Counted from the first letter of the stretch, positions 1-10,700 are shown. The stretch is DNA of 64,000 bases from Neovahlkampfia damariscottae (GCA_016618085.1 JABLTG010000051.1:1-64000), one strand, 5' to 3'. Made by a program: numbers and translations. Notes: a model not told the origin generated them from the sequence alone.

Positions 1-250
1 AACCCAAACCCAAACCCAAACCCAAACCCAAACCCCAAACCCAAACCCAAACCCAAACCCAAACCCAAACCCAAACCCAAACCCAAACCCAAACCAAAAA
101 CCAAAAACCAAACCAAAAACCAAACCAAAAACCAAAAACCAAACCAAAAACCAAAAACCAAAACCAAAACCAAAACCAAAATTCAAACTCAAACTCAAAT
201 TCAAAACCCAAATTCAAATTCAAATTCAAACCCAAAAAAACCCAAAACCC
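1..250. repeat. Telomeric C-strand repeat, perfect then degenerate
   Basis: Positions 1 to about 93 are near-perfect tandem AAACCC units (one unit has an extra C). They grade into ACCAAAA-type units to about 180 and ATTCAAACTC-type units to about 240. A C-rich strand running inward from the left end is the expected orientation for a telomere, giving TTTGGG on the G-rich strand. The degenerate inner block looks like decayed telomeric sequence. The repeat unit is seen directly; that it caps a chromosome is inferred from its position at the very end of the sequence. Confidence 0.85.
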
Positions 251-1533
251 CATCAGAAACTCACGTTTGTAGCTAATATTTTGTCTCCTTATTTGGTGAA
301 ATCATTTTCCAAATATTAATTTTGGTTGCTTTGTCTACGAAATTGTGGTTAGATTATTTTTTTTGATGTTTATCCTTTCTGATTGGTATGTTGATCGCTA
401 CTGACGAATTTAAATCCGGGTTTGCAAAATTTAGCTTTTAATTCGTGTTGAACTATGGTTGCGACAGTGTTTGTTTATTCCCCACTGTTTCTACTAATGA
501 CCATCAAGTGATATTTGAATGTATAATAAACTTGAAACATCCAACAAAATATCGAAAGAGAGAATGAAATATTACAACAGTATATCTGGAAAAAATTCGG
601 TTCATTCTTGGCAAAATTAATCTGGAAACCAAACGGAAAATTGTATTACCTTTATTCTGGTCAAAACCTGCCAATGTTTCAGTCAATTTCAAATCTAGGA
701 TTTAAAATCAAAAATTGATTCAATTCGAGAATTAATGTTCCATTTTTGAGAATAAGTGAAAGAAGCCTTTGAATGCATATTGGAATATTCCAAGCTTTTA
801 ACGAAGATCTTGGAAATAGAAAGGCATATATTATCTTTTTGTTTTTCTGCATCATTCTTTGCAAAAAACAGAATTGATGAGTACAATTGAAGTGATGATT
901 TTTCTTTCTCATCAACTTTTGAACATTTTAATCAAAATTTGATCATTTCAAAAAACAACCAGTCTCTTTCATCCAATAAACAAAGGGTGAAATTAAAAAC
1001 TGTTTGACATTTTCCTTTTGTTGTCTTCACCACATCAAATGTTGATTTTCCAACTTTGATTTCCACTCAATTGCTTCATCCAAAGGTGGCTAACTAAATC
1101 TTGGATGTTTATTAACAAGAATTCATCATCACATTTTTTCAGTTTCTCAAGAAAAGACTAATGGATTTATTCCTGAACCCCAAGAATTAGAATAGAAGAA
1201 GATCAGATTTGATGAGTGTTGTTGATGGTTTTTAAAATCAGTTCAGAAGTTTCAGTTGGTTTGGTCAGATTAAAATAACATGTCCCAAATCTTTTTAAGA
1301 AATAGTTGATTATTTTCGGATTTAAATGTCCCAAATCTTATGTTTGTTCTTCATTTGCTTGTTTGTCAAAGCCTGTAATCATTAAAAATCATGGAAGTCT
1401 CATTCACTTATTATATTATAAGCAGTAATCTGATAGTAGTAATTTGTATGATATCAAAAAATGGTCATCTCCTTTTCTTTTATTAAATAAATCAATTCAG
1501 TGAAACTTCATAAAAAAAAAGAATAGAAAAAAA
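251..1533. other. Subtelomeric gene-free region
   Basis: No convincing gene was found on either strand. The short open frames around 504-915 on the minus strand have no recognisable motif and no matching splice structure. The region looks less AT-rich than the genes that follow and contains CpG-bearing words that are rare elsewhere. A short direct repeat containing TGTCCCAAATCTT occurs near 1279 and 1327. I see no transposon ends or tandem array. Confidence 0.6.
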
Positions 1534-1560
1534 TGATTGGTCAGTTTATTTGACCAATCA
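1534..1560. promoter_or_regulatory. Perfect inverted CCAAT pair abutting the CDK start
   Basis: TGATTGGTCA (1534-1543) and TGACCAATCA (1551-1560) form a perfect 10-bp inverted repeat with a 7-bp spacer. The second arm ends on the A of the ATG at 1560. CCAAT is the NF-Y/HAP core motif in other eukaryotes. Its recurrence next to most starts in this window supports a promoter role, which is inferred. Confidence 0.6.
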
Positions 1561-3180
1561 TGGAGAACCTCAAACCAAAGGAAGACGAAAGTGAAGTTAA
1601 AAAAAAATTAGAAAGAGGTAATGAAATCTTAAAACAGAGGTTTTCACATTACTTCTGTGGTAAGAATTTTAATTTTATGTTAAAATTCAAGACATTGAAG
1701 AAGAATACGAACAAATTAGTCAACTTGGTGAAGGTACCTATGGAAAAGTCTTGTAATATTCTTTTTTAATTTTATTAAATTAATAAAAGTAAATCAAAAA
1801 ATAAAAAAACTGGTGAAATTGTTGCCATTAAAAGAATAAAAATGGACAAAGAAAAAGAAGGAGTAAAAAAAAAAAAAAAACTAAATGTAGTTTCCTGTTA
1901 CTGCAATAAGAGAAATTACAATTCTAAAAAGTCTAAAACATGAAAATATTATTGATTTAAAACAAGTTATAACCAAAAAAGACTCTATGAGTTTTTTTAT
2001 GATTTTTGAATTTTGTAAACATGGTATAAATTTATAGTTTTAAAACTCAATCTATATTTAGATTTATCAGGATTAATTGATGCCAAAACAACATTTGAAA
2101 ATAATGAAATTAAGAGTATAATGAAACAACTTTTAAATGGAATACTTAAATGTCATTTATTAAATGTTATACATAGAGATATTAAATCATCCAATGTATT
2201 AGTTACACAAGATGGAAATGTAAAATTAGCAGATTTTGGATTAAGTAGAATTATTCAAAAAACAAATGAAGGAAAATATACGAATAGAGTTATAACTAGA
2301 TGGTATAGACCACCTGAATTATTATTAGGTGCAACTAATTATGATGGTGCAATTGATATGTGGAGTATTGGTTGTGTATTTGGTGAATTATTAGAAAATA
2401 GACCAATGTTTCCAGGTGAAAGAGAATTAGATCAATTAGATTTAATATTCTCACTTTGTGGTACTCCAACTAAAGATATTTGGCCTGATGCATTTAAATT
2501 ATCAGGTATATATCTAATTTTATTATTAATCATATTCTTTTAAAAAAGGATGGAATGATATTTCAAGTGATACAAAAAATAAAACACCATATAAAAGAGT
2601 TTTAAAAGAAAAGTTTAAACATCATGATCCAAAAGCTATTGATTTATTAGATAAATTATTAGAATTAGATCCAAAAAAAAGAATTACAGCTGAACAAGCA
2701 TTAAATCATGATTGGTTTTGGACAACTGATAAACCAAAGAATCCATCAAATTTACCAATAACAACATGCAATGAATTAACTGCTAAAAATAGAAGAAAGA
2801 GAGAAAGAGAAATGAATAACGTACCATTATCACCTCAATCAAAAAAATTAAAAAATGAACAATCTCATTATCATCATCAAAATCAACAAAGAGATAAATA
2901 TCATCATAGAGATGATAGAAGAGATTATCAATATGATAGAAATAAAGGACAATCATCATATCGTAGTGGTGGTGGTGGTGGTGGTTCAAGAGATTATAGA
3001 AAATATGATGATAGAGGTTATCATCATCATGATAGAAATTATGATAGAAATCATCATGATAGAAATTATGATGATAGAAATAATCATCATTCTACAAGAA
3101 ATTATGATAGAAATCAACAAGATAGAGAATATAAACATTTTGATAAAAGAAGACATGATAGTGATGATGGACGTTATTAA
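1560..3180 (+). CDS. CDK12/13-like (CTD kinase type) cyclin-dependent kinase
   Basis: Predicted 480-residue serine/threonine kinase of the transcriptional CDK group, probably acting in the nucleus on the RNA polymerase II C-terminal domain (inferred from family). Introns at 1660-1691, 1753-1789, 1863-1890, 2024-2061 and 2506-2548 restore a continuous kinase domain. Visible motifs are the glycine loop GEGTYGKV, the VAIKR lysine, PVTAIREI (the PSTAIRE-equivalent helix), the catalytic HRDIKSSNVLV, DFG, and an activation segment with TRWYRPPELLLG. The C-terminal tail (about residues 360-480) is rich in His, Asp, Arg and Tyr (DRNYDRNHHD-like repeats) with a short glycine run, which replaces the RS-rich tail of CDK12. 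CDK9 is the main alternative; WPDAFKLSGW favours CDK12. The ATG follows directly on a CCAAT inverted repeat. Confidence 0.85.
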
Positions 3181-3307
3181 AAAAAATAGAAGGAATTTTT
3201 AAAAAAAAAAATAAAAAAACAAAACAAAATAAATTAAAGAATAAAAAAAAAAATAAAAGTAATTTTTTTTTTTTAATTCATCTTCAACTATCTCCACATT
3301 CATCTGT

Positions 3308-3862
3308 TCAAATATCAAATATATTTTCAAAATTTAAAAAAAATAAATTTAAATGTTCATCAACATTTGATTTTAATTTTAAAATCAATAAATTATCATT
3401 ATTATTTATATTACATTCTCCTAAAAATAAAATTAAATTAAATTCAGAGTAAAAATAATATTTGAAATTATTTTCTTGAACTTCACCAACAGCTAACATA
3501 AATATATTATATTCTTTAAACTTATTTTCAACTTGTTCTCTTTTTATTTTTCCTTTTAATTTATATTCTTTTATTTTTATTTTGTTAAACTCTTTCCATA
3601 ATTCTTGATATTTAGATGGTTCTATTTCCATTAGATTTTTATTATACTTAAATAATATCTTTTCTTTTTTTTCTTTTTCAAAATAAACAACTTTTGGTTC
3701 ATCTTGTTGTGGTTGTTCCATTAACTCTTGTTCTATTTCATTCATATTGGAATAGGTTTCTTCTTCTTCTTCTTCAATTAAATGTCCATATTTCTCTTCA
3801 GTTTCTATTTCTTCTTTATTTGTTCTTTTCAATGGTAGTGGTAAACAAAAACAGAGTCCCAT
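3308..3862 (-). CDS. Lipid-anchored standalone beta-adaptin appendage-like protein
   Basis: Single-exon protein of 184 residues. The start MGLCFC has Gly2 plus two cysteines, a typical N-myristoylation and palmitoylation signal. An acidic Glu/Gln-rich stretch follows (about residues 15-60). The C-terminal 110 residues align by eye with the C-terminal (TBP-like) subdomain of beta-adaptin appendages: LWKEF matches TWKDI, YNIFMLAVG matches NNVYTIAKR, and LILFLGECNI matches the IWILAELRI strand. In AP complexes this platform binds endocytic accessory proteins. Here it lacks the adaptin trunk and has its own membrane anchor, so a free membrane-tethered recruitment platform is the inference. Family assignment is by my own alignment and is moderately secure. 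It is convergent with the CDK gene and divergent from the mS38 gene. Confidence 0.55.
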   Translation of the reverse strand: MGLCFCLPLPLKRTNKEEIETEEKYGHLIEEEEEETYSNMNEIEQELMEQPQQDEPKVVYFEKEKKEKILFKYNKNLMEIEPSKYQELWKEFNKIKIKEYKLKGKIKREQVENKFKEYNIFMLAVGEVQENNFKYYFYSEFNLILFLGECNINNNDNLLILKLKSNVDEHLNLFFLNFENIFDI

Positions 3863-3935
3863 TTATATTGTTTGAAAATGTTTAAAAGAATTCAATTTCT
3901 CCTTCCAAATAATTTGATTGGATAATATTGAAAAC

Positions 3936-4259
3936 ATGTTTCGTCGTTCATTATTGAAACAAAACATTCAACTTCAAAAAAATTCATTTTTAAAACAAAT
4001 ACAAATTCAAAGAATAAATGAATTCAAATATTCAAATAAGAATGAAAATATAAAAATCAGTCCAATATTCATTAAAAAACCAACACCTTTATTTTCAAAA
4101 AAAGAAACTGAGTTTTATAAAATTTTAAATCAAAAAATGAAAGAAGAAGAATTTAATGAAGATAATATTTTACAATTTGAGAGTGTAAAAAGAAAAAGAA
4201 AAAGAAAAATGAAAAAACATAAACTTAGAAAAAGAAAAAAAAGAGAAAGAAAACTTTAA
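3936..4259 (+). CDS. Mitochondrial small-subunit ribosomal protein mS38 (Cox24/AURKAIP1 family)
   Basis: Protein of 107 residues starting MFRRSLLKQN, a basic amphipathic mitochondrial targeting-type N-terminus. The last 30 residues are almost all Arg and Lys, with KRKRKRKMKKHKLRKRKK, the hallmark of the mS38/Cox24 C-terminal domain (DUF1713) that threads into mitoribosomal rRNA. Middle residues are poorly conserved, as in the family. The frame is open further upstream only to a TTG, so the ATG at 3936 is used. The 73-bp gap to the divergent appendage gene contains ATTGG (3919-3923), placing the promoter element about 13 bp upstream of the ATG. Confidence 0.8.
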   Translation: MFRRSLLKQNIQLQKNSFLKQIQIQRINEFKYSNKNENIKISPIFIKKPTPLFSKKETEFYKILNQKMKEEEFNEDNILQFESVKRKRKRKMKKHKLRKRKKRERKL

Positions 4260-4269
4260 TTAAAACCTT

Positions 4270-5165
4270 TTATTCAATTATCTCATCATTGATTTCTTCT
4301 TGTTCTTCTTCTCCAATTTGATATTTATTTATTTTTTCATTCCAAAATGAAGGAGGTGAACTAAAATGAAATGAATCATTTAAAAATGATTTAATTAATA
4401 AAAATATAATTTGATTATAACATTCACCAATTAATATTGGATATTCTATATCATTTAAATATATAAATTATAACTTACTTTTATTTAATCTATTTGATAT
4501 TTGAAAGAAATCTAAAATAGAAGAAATATAAAATAAAATAAAAAATGAAAATAAAATTAAAAATACAAATAATGAAATTAATATTAATAATAAATCTTGA
4601 TCAGTTTTAATCATATCTGTTAATATATTTAAATAAATAAAATTAAAAAAGCATAAATAAATATATTGTGATATTAAAATAATACCTTTCTTTTTTTGAC
4701 CAATATATAAATGACCTAAACCAGGTAATATTAATTGTAATATTAAATTTAAATATGGATCCGTATTATTAAATTCTTCAATCCATTCTTTTTTTATTTC
4801 TATATTACTACCACCACTAGTAAGTGTTGTTGATTTAAATTTAATAAATATCAAAAATAATAACTTTAAAAAAGTGTTTTAAAATCAATTGAGTATACTG
4901 TTGACCATAAAACTAAACCAGAAAGTACAAACTTAAATCCTGATACTTTTAAATAGGTTGACTTTAATTCTTTTTGATTAATTATAGATTTTAAATCAGA
5001 TTCAATGTCACTAATCCTTTGTATTATTTCTTTATAATGAGCAATAGAATCTTTTTCTAAATCAGATACTCTTTCTTCAATACTTTTACCTATAGTTAGA
5101 CTAAAATTAATATGAAAAAATGAAAAAATAATTAATATGATTAAAAAAGAATTCAATCTGTTCAT
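4270..5165 (-). CDS. Multi-pass membrane protein with TM2-like segment
   Basis: Predicted 275 residues with introns at 4864-4898 and 4446-4478. The start MNRLNSFLIILIIFSFF is a signal peptide or first membrane segment. It is followed by a short coiled coil (ISDIESDL region), a second membrane segment (VLSGLVLWST joined to LLFLIFI), and a polar loop. Next comes LILPGLGHLYIGQKKKG, which resembles the pore-like TM2 domain motif, then at least two more hydrophobic segments. The C-terminal tail is acidic. Function is unknown. Joining the two reading frames through a 35-nt intron gives one uninterrupted membrane helix, which supports a single gene. The alternative is two separate small membrane proteins. 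Confidence 0.65.
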
Positions 5166-5252
5166 TCTTTTCACAAATCTTCCAAATTCTTTCAAAAAAT
5201 TAAATGACCAATAGAAAATGGAATTCTTTTATCCAATAAAAAATAACTATTA

Positions 5253-6353
5253 ATGTTTGAAGAAGAAGAAGAGGAAGAAGAATTATTTTGTTCTCCCGAA
5301 ACAAAAAAGAAAATAGAAATTGAGAATAATGTCTATAAAGAAAAGATGAAGAATATTCATGGTTCTCCTTCAAAAATGAAAACAAAAAGAGTACACAAAG
5401 AAGTTTCAAAATTAATAAGAAAAAAAGATAAAGATGATACTTCAACAAAAAGAAAATTAATATCAAATTTAAGGAGAGATGATGAAAGTGAAAAAGAATA
5501 TAGTTTTTCAAATGAAAGTAATTTTAATACACCTTCTCCACCACCACCAAAAAAGTTAAAAAATGATTTAAAAGATTTTAATGTTCCAAATGATATTAAA
5601 ATATCACAAGAATCTTGGACATCCAATTCTACAACAACATCAGTATCATCATCTCTAGAAGATGATTTAAATAAGACAAAAGAAAAAGAAATTGAAATCA
5701 TTGACTTATCTTTATCACCAAATCTAAAATCAAACCAAATTTCAAAGACACCTTCAAGTATAGAGTCAGATTTAGAAATAATATCAAAGAATAGAATAAA
5801 TCCTACACCAATAATATCAAAATTTAACTCTCCTTCATTAAATTATTGTAATCAAATAAAAGAGATTAAAATGTATTCGAATATTAAATTTAATCATTAT
5901 TGTAAATATTTAAAACAATGTATAAAAGAAGAAAATGAAAATGAAATATTTGAAATTGAAGAAGAATTAAAAAATATAAAAAATGAATGTTTAAAAGATA
6001 AAAAAGAAATTATTGATTATTTAAAAGTATATTCAAAAATTGAAATTAAATGCTCATATGAATCTGGTGATTGTGAATTATGTAAAAAAGAAAATGTAAA
6101 ATTTAGAATTAAATTTTTTGATACTTGTTATAATTCTAATAAGTTATGGAATCAAACTGAATTCGAAAAGTATAAAATGAATGAAATTGAATTCAAAATT
6201 GGATCAAATTGTTCAAATAATGTTGAATTATATCATGAATTAATTCATTTTAAATATAATATAATGATTAAAATTAAAAATAAAAAGTCATTCCAAAATA
6301 TTTACAAAGAAGATTATCAAGTATTGATTGAACATTTAAAGAGTGGATTTTAA
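5253..6353 (+). CDS. DUF4211-domain protein
   Basis: Single exon, 366 residues. It begins with an acidic run (MFEEEEEEEEL) and a long Ser/Lys-rich disordered region containing IEIIDLSLS, a good SUMO-interaction-like motif. The C-terminal 150 residues carry CELCKKENVKF followed 40 residues later by IGSNCSNNVELYHELIHFKY. A C-x-x-C pair, a later Cys and a conserved LYHEL-HWKY-type helix match DUF4211, found in QSER1/PRR12 and fungal nuclear proteins. A chromatin-associated role is inferred from those relatives only. It shares an 87-bp divergent promoter with the TM2-like gene; that spacer has CCAAT at 5209 and 5231. Confidence 0.65.
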   Translation: MFEEEEEEEELFCSPETKKKIEIENNVYKEKMKNIHGSPSKMKTKRVHKEVSKLIRKKDKDDTSTKRKLISNLRRDDESEKEYSFSNESNFNTPSPPPPKKLKNDLKDFNVPNDIKISQESWTSNSTTTSVSSSLEDDLNKTKEKEIEIIDLSLSPNLKSNQISKTPSSIESDLEIISKNRINPTPIISKFNSPSLNYCNQIKEIKMYSNIKFNHYCKYLKQCIKEENENEIFEIEEELKNIKNECLKDKKEIIDYLKVYSKIEIKCSYESGDCELCKKENVKFRIKFFDTCYNSNKLWNQTEFEKYKMNEIEFKIGSNCSNNVELYHELIHFKYNIMIKIKNKKSFQNIYKEDYQVLIEHLKSGF

Positions 6354-6480
6354 AGATGGGGTACTGGTGTATTGGTGTATTGGTGTACTGGTGATTGGGC
6401 ATGGGTTTGGAGTTTGAGTGTATTGGTGTATTTGGTGTATTGGAATACTGGATTGATGAATAATATTAAAAAGTAAAAAA
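6354..6480. repeat. TGGTGTAT minisatellite in a 3' intergenic spacer
   Basis: Imperfect tandem copies of TGTATTGG/TGTACTGG (about 8-9 bp) fill 6360-6395 and recur near 6420-6450, between two convergent genes. Each unit contains ATTGG, but no start codon lies nearby, so a promoter role is unlikely. Confidence 0.55.
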
Positions 6481-6484
6481 GAAT

Positions 6485-8945
6485 TTATTTTTGAGTTTTT
6501 AATTGTTTTCTTAATTTTGATTTTGTATCTAATTCAAATGAAAATAAATTAATTTCATTTAATTGAGATGATCTTTCTAATAATTTTAAAGAATTTACTT
6601 GTAAATTTGAATTTAAAGTATTTTGAAATTCAATTAAATTATTATCAGATACTAATAAAGCATTTAAATTTTCTTTTAAAATCATTTGTTTTAAAATATT
6701 TTTAATTTCATTTTCATTATTTAATTCAAACATTTCATTTAATTTATTAATTTTAATATTTTTATAAAAATTAAAGTTTGAGAATAACCATGTTTTCATT
6801 GCAACTATTTTTAAATTTTCTTTTAATAAATTTAAAGTTTTTTCTTCATCTTGAATAAGATTCCAAAGATTTAATTTTGAAATAACTTTAAATGATTCTT
6901 TCCAATTTCCTTTCATTAAATATCTTGTTGATAAATTAATATGATCTTTTGTATTTTCAGGAGGACCATTAAATATTTGTCTATCATAAAAATCTAATAA
7001 TCTACGAAATGGTTTTGATAAATTTGATTTTGAATTTAAATTTTTTGATGTATTTTTCATCATTATTGGTACTTCTAATAACATCGCAGAAATTAAATGA
7101 ACTGATTCAATCATATCTAAATTTATATGCATATGATATGGTACTAATCTATTTCTTTCTTCTTTTTGTTCTTTTTCTAATTTCTTTGATTTATCATTTT
7201 GAATTTGTTGATGATGTCTAATTGTAATACCTTGTGCTAATAATTCTTTTGATCTTTGTGATGATATTAATTCACTTAAACATTGATAACAATGTGAATA
7301 TAATCCTAATCTAAATGCACATAATCCAATTTGTGTAATTGTACGATTATATAATATTTGTGTTGATACATCAGTTCTATGAATTGTATCTTGTAATTTA
7401 CTCATTAATAATAATTCTTTTGATTCATAAAATTTATTATGATTTGCTAAAAAATATATTTCTTCTAACATTGCTCTTGTTTTTTCTCTATCATCTCCAT
7501 ATAAATAAATATTTTCTAATAATTCTTTATTTAATTCAACATCCATCTTTTTTTAAAATATTTTTAAATATCTTACTCTATAATAATAATGATCAAGTAA
7601 TCTTGTTGATATTCTTGTTGATTTTAAATATTCATTCTTTTGTTTATAATATTTATAAATGATTTCAGTAACATTTAATAATAATGATTCATCTTTTAAT
7701 CTTTCAACATAATCTTGAGTATGTGGATCAATATTTTGTAAACTTCTAATAAATTCATCATCTAATCTTTCAACAATTGCATATAAATTTCCATGAATTT
7801 TAACTTCATCTTTATTTTCTTTTTTTTCTTTCTTTTCTTCTTCTTCTTCTAAATCAATTGAATTTTCTAACATTGATGTTTCTAAAATTTGAATATTATT
7901 TTCATTTATAATTTTCATTAATTCAATAACATTTAAATATGCTTCATTCCAAATTTCAATTGGAGTATAAGGTAAAAAGTTTGGATTAATATCAAATTGT
8001 GTTGTTAACATTTGCATATAAACTTGAATTTTAGTTTTAATTGATTCTGATTTTGATAAATATATCTTTAATTTTTCATATTGTAATAAAGATGATGTTG
8101 ATTTAGTTCCTCTTTTTTTTATCATTTCTTTAATCTTTTCTTCAATTAAATAATCATTTAAATTTTCATCATCATCTGAATCTGTTTCAGAATCTAATTC
8201 TTTCTTTTTTTCAACTATTTTCTTTTCTCCTTTTCCTTTTCTTTTTGTTAATTTCTTTTCTTTTTGTCCTCCTTTTTCTTCATCATCTGAATCACCACCT
8301 GATGATAAATCATTTTCTTCATCTGATGAACTTTCAACTTCACCTGGTGCTAATAAAAATCTACTTCTAAATGGTCCTGTTCTTTGTCCATTTGTACTTG
8401 TACTTGATGTTGTTGTTTGACTACTTGTTTCTTTATTTTTTATTTTTGATTCTTTTGATTTAATTTTATTAAAGATTTCTTCTTTTTCTTTTTCAACTAA
8501 TGTTTCATACTCTTGTTCATTTTCTTGTACTTTAGAAAGTTCACTTTCATATTTTTTTGTAATCTTTCTTAATTTATTTTTAAGGTTTCCAACAGCTTTA
8601 CTTTGTGCAGACGATAACTTTTTTTTATCTGTTATAACTTTTTCATTATTTTCATAAAGTTTGGAAATACAAAAAATGAACCTTTTTAAACTTTCATCAC
8701 TCTTTTCATATTTTTCTTCAATTTTAATTAAATTTCCAAATTCTTCATTTGCTGTTTTCCAATCATCATTTTCAGGTTTAATTGCTTCAAAAATTATTTC
8801 CGTGGTTTCTAAAACTTCAAAAAATAATTTTTCTTGTCCAGAAATTGGTATTTTTCTATCAATAATTTTTTCTAAAGTTAATTCTCCTTCATCTTCTTCT
8901 TCTTCATCATCTGAATCTTTGAGTCTGAAATTACTTTTTCTTGGA

Positions 8946-8992
<47 letters not shown>

Positions 8993-9079
8993 TTCTTCTT
9001 CATATTCTTCTTCATCTTCTTCTTCTTCTTCTTCATCAGAAAATTCGATATCTTTCTTGAACCATTTTTTGCTACTCAT
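6485..9079 (-). CDS. EIF3C: Translation initiation factor eIF3 subunit c
   Basis: Protein of 854 residues with one 30-nt intron (7547-7576). It is a core subunit of eIF3, which binds the 40S ribosome during initiation. The start MSSKKWFKK is followed by a long Glu/Asp tract (about residues 15-65), as in the family's acidic N-terminus. Conserved blocks include NPNFLPYTPIEIWNEAYLN, NIDPHTQDYVERLKDE, LQDTIHRTDVSTQILYNRT and HMHINLDMIESVHLISAMLL, followed by the C-terminal PCI/winged-helix region. The intron is a multiple of three but contains a stop, so retention would truncate the protein. It shares a 71-bp bidirectional spacer with PEX5 that holds two CCAAT boxes. Confidence 0.95.
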
Positions 9080-9103
9080 TTTCTTTTTGTAAAAAATTTT
9101 GTT

Positions 9104-9130
9104 CAACCAATCAAATCAATTGACCAATAA
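9104..9130. promoter_or_regulatory. Shared eIF3c/PEX5 CCAAT promoter
   Basis: Two CCAAT boxes (9107-9111 and 9124-9128) lie within the 71 bp separating the divergent ATGs of eIF3c (9079) and PEX5 (9151). Nothing else recognisable fits in so short a spacer, so these are the likely core promoter elements. Confidence 0.55.
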
Positions 9131-9150
9131 TATAACCTTCAATTTTAGCC

Positions 9151-10618
9151 ATGAGTGATTTGTTAAAAGACCTTGTTACAAGTGAAAATTGTGATGAAAC
9201 TTCTGAAAATCCATTAAATTCTGTATTTCAAAATTTTATAGATTCTTCACGTACCATGAAAATGGTAGAAGAAGTTAAGTTTGATAATAACGTTCAACTT
9301 TCTCAACTGGAAAAACAAAAAATTAAATCTAGATCAAATGTAATGGCAAAACAATTCTTTCCAGATAAAGATGAAAACTTTGTTCAAGGTAAAATTATTT
9401 TTTAAATATTTTTTAAATATTTTTTTTATCAAGACCAAATGACTAGTTTTTTAGGAAACTTAAAAATTGAAAATGATCAAAAATATTATAATGGAATGAA
9501 TAGTAATAACTATAAAATTGATAGAAAGTCCAATATTTCCAATACATTTGATGAATTAGATGAGGAAGATGAATTATTAGATAGTATGGATTATAATGAA
9601 ATGTTTAATTCAGGAGTAAGTTAAAAAAAAGAATTAAAAAATTAAAAAGATGTTAAATTTTGGACTTGAAGATCCTGAATATTTATTTTCACAAGAGAAT
9701 AATCCATTTTTAAAAAAGAATAATTGTTTTGAAATTGGTAATCAATTAAATCAAAAAGGAGATTTATATCAAGCAATATTAGCATTTGAATCTGATGTTA
9801 TTCAAAATCCAAAGAATTGTAATTCATGGAGAATGTTTGAAATTATAAAATTTTAAAATTATCTATAGGTTAGGTAAATGTCATGCAGAATGTGATGATG
9901 ATAATAAAGCAATAGCAGCATTATCACAAGCAGTTAAAGTTGATCCAAATAATTTAGAATCATTATTAGACCTTGCATGTAGTTATACTAATGAATTAAA
10001 TAAATTTAAAGCATTAACAAATCTTAAAAAATGGTTAATGAATCATCCAATTTATGGTTCAAATAATTTAAATAATATGGTTAATGATCAACCATTAAAT
10101 TATTTAAAATTACAAGATGAAGTTATTAATATGTTTTTAGATTCATCAAAGAAATCACCTGATGATGTTGATTTATTTAATGCATTAGGTGTATTATATA
10201 ATATTACAGATGAAAATGAAAATGCAATTAAATTCTTTAAAATTGCAGTAAAATTAAAACCAAATGATCATTCTTTATGGAATAAACTTGGTGCTACTCA
10301 AGCAAATGGAAAACAATCGGAATTAGCAATTGAATCTTATAGAAATGCTTTGAAAATTAAACCAAATTATGTTCGTGCTTGGGTTAATTTAGGTATTGCT
10401 TATTCAAATTTAAAAAGAAATGAAGAATCAGTTAAATATTATTTGAGAGCATTAAAGTAAGTATTAATTAAATATTAAATAAAAAAAAAAGAATGTGTCC
10501 AAAATCAGATCATATTTGGCAATATTTAGGAATGTCTTTTTATTGTTTAAAAAGAAATGATTTAGTTGAAAAATGTCGTTTTAAAGATGTTTCAGCTTTT
10601 GATAATGAAAAATTTTAA
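9151..10618 (+). CDS. PEX5: Peroxisomal PTS1 receptor PEX5
   Basis: Predicted 439 residues with introns at 9389-9433, 9616-9649, 9835-9868 and 10457-10491. The C-terminal half is a TPR array. The blocks CFEIGNQLNQKGDLYQAILAFE, HSLWNKLGATQANG and RAWVNLGIAYSNLKRNEESV match PEX5 closely, including the N-K-L-G-A-T-x-A-N-G cargo-binding loop. An N-terminal Cys (residue 14) fits the conserved monoubiquitinated cysteine used for receptor recycling. There is no tryptophan before the TPRs, so none of the usual WxxxF/Y PEX14-docking motifs is present; FxxxF-like VFQNF is the nearest candidate. A peroxisomal protease ending in SKL is encoded at 20527-22287. Confidence 0.93.
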
Positions 10619-10700
10619 AATAAATTTTTGTGAGAAAAGTCATTTCTTTTATTTTATTGGACAATTATTATTAAACCAATAATAATTTATAAGAACAATA

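Noticed and set aside
504-915. Overlapping minus-strand open frames in the subtelomere
   Set aside because: They overlap each other in different frames, show no domain or splice support, and lie in sequence without a promoter-like element.
2783-3202. His-, Ile- and Asp-rich frames in other readings of the CDK tail
   Set aside because: The repeat-like DNA of the CDK C-terminal tail opens all frames. Only the frame continuous with the kinase domain is supported.
6360-6450. Tandem TGTATTGG units as a CRISPR-like or promoter array
   Set aside because: Units are short, imperfect and lack unique spacers. They lie between two stop codons, so neither idea fits; a simple minisatellite is enough.
8661-9092. 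Plus-strand poly-Ser open frame opposite eIF3c
   Set aside because: It is the antisense shadow of the eIF3c acidic GAA/GAG tract.
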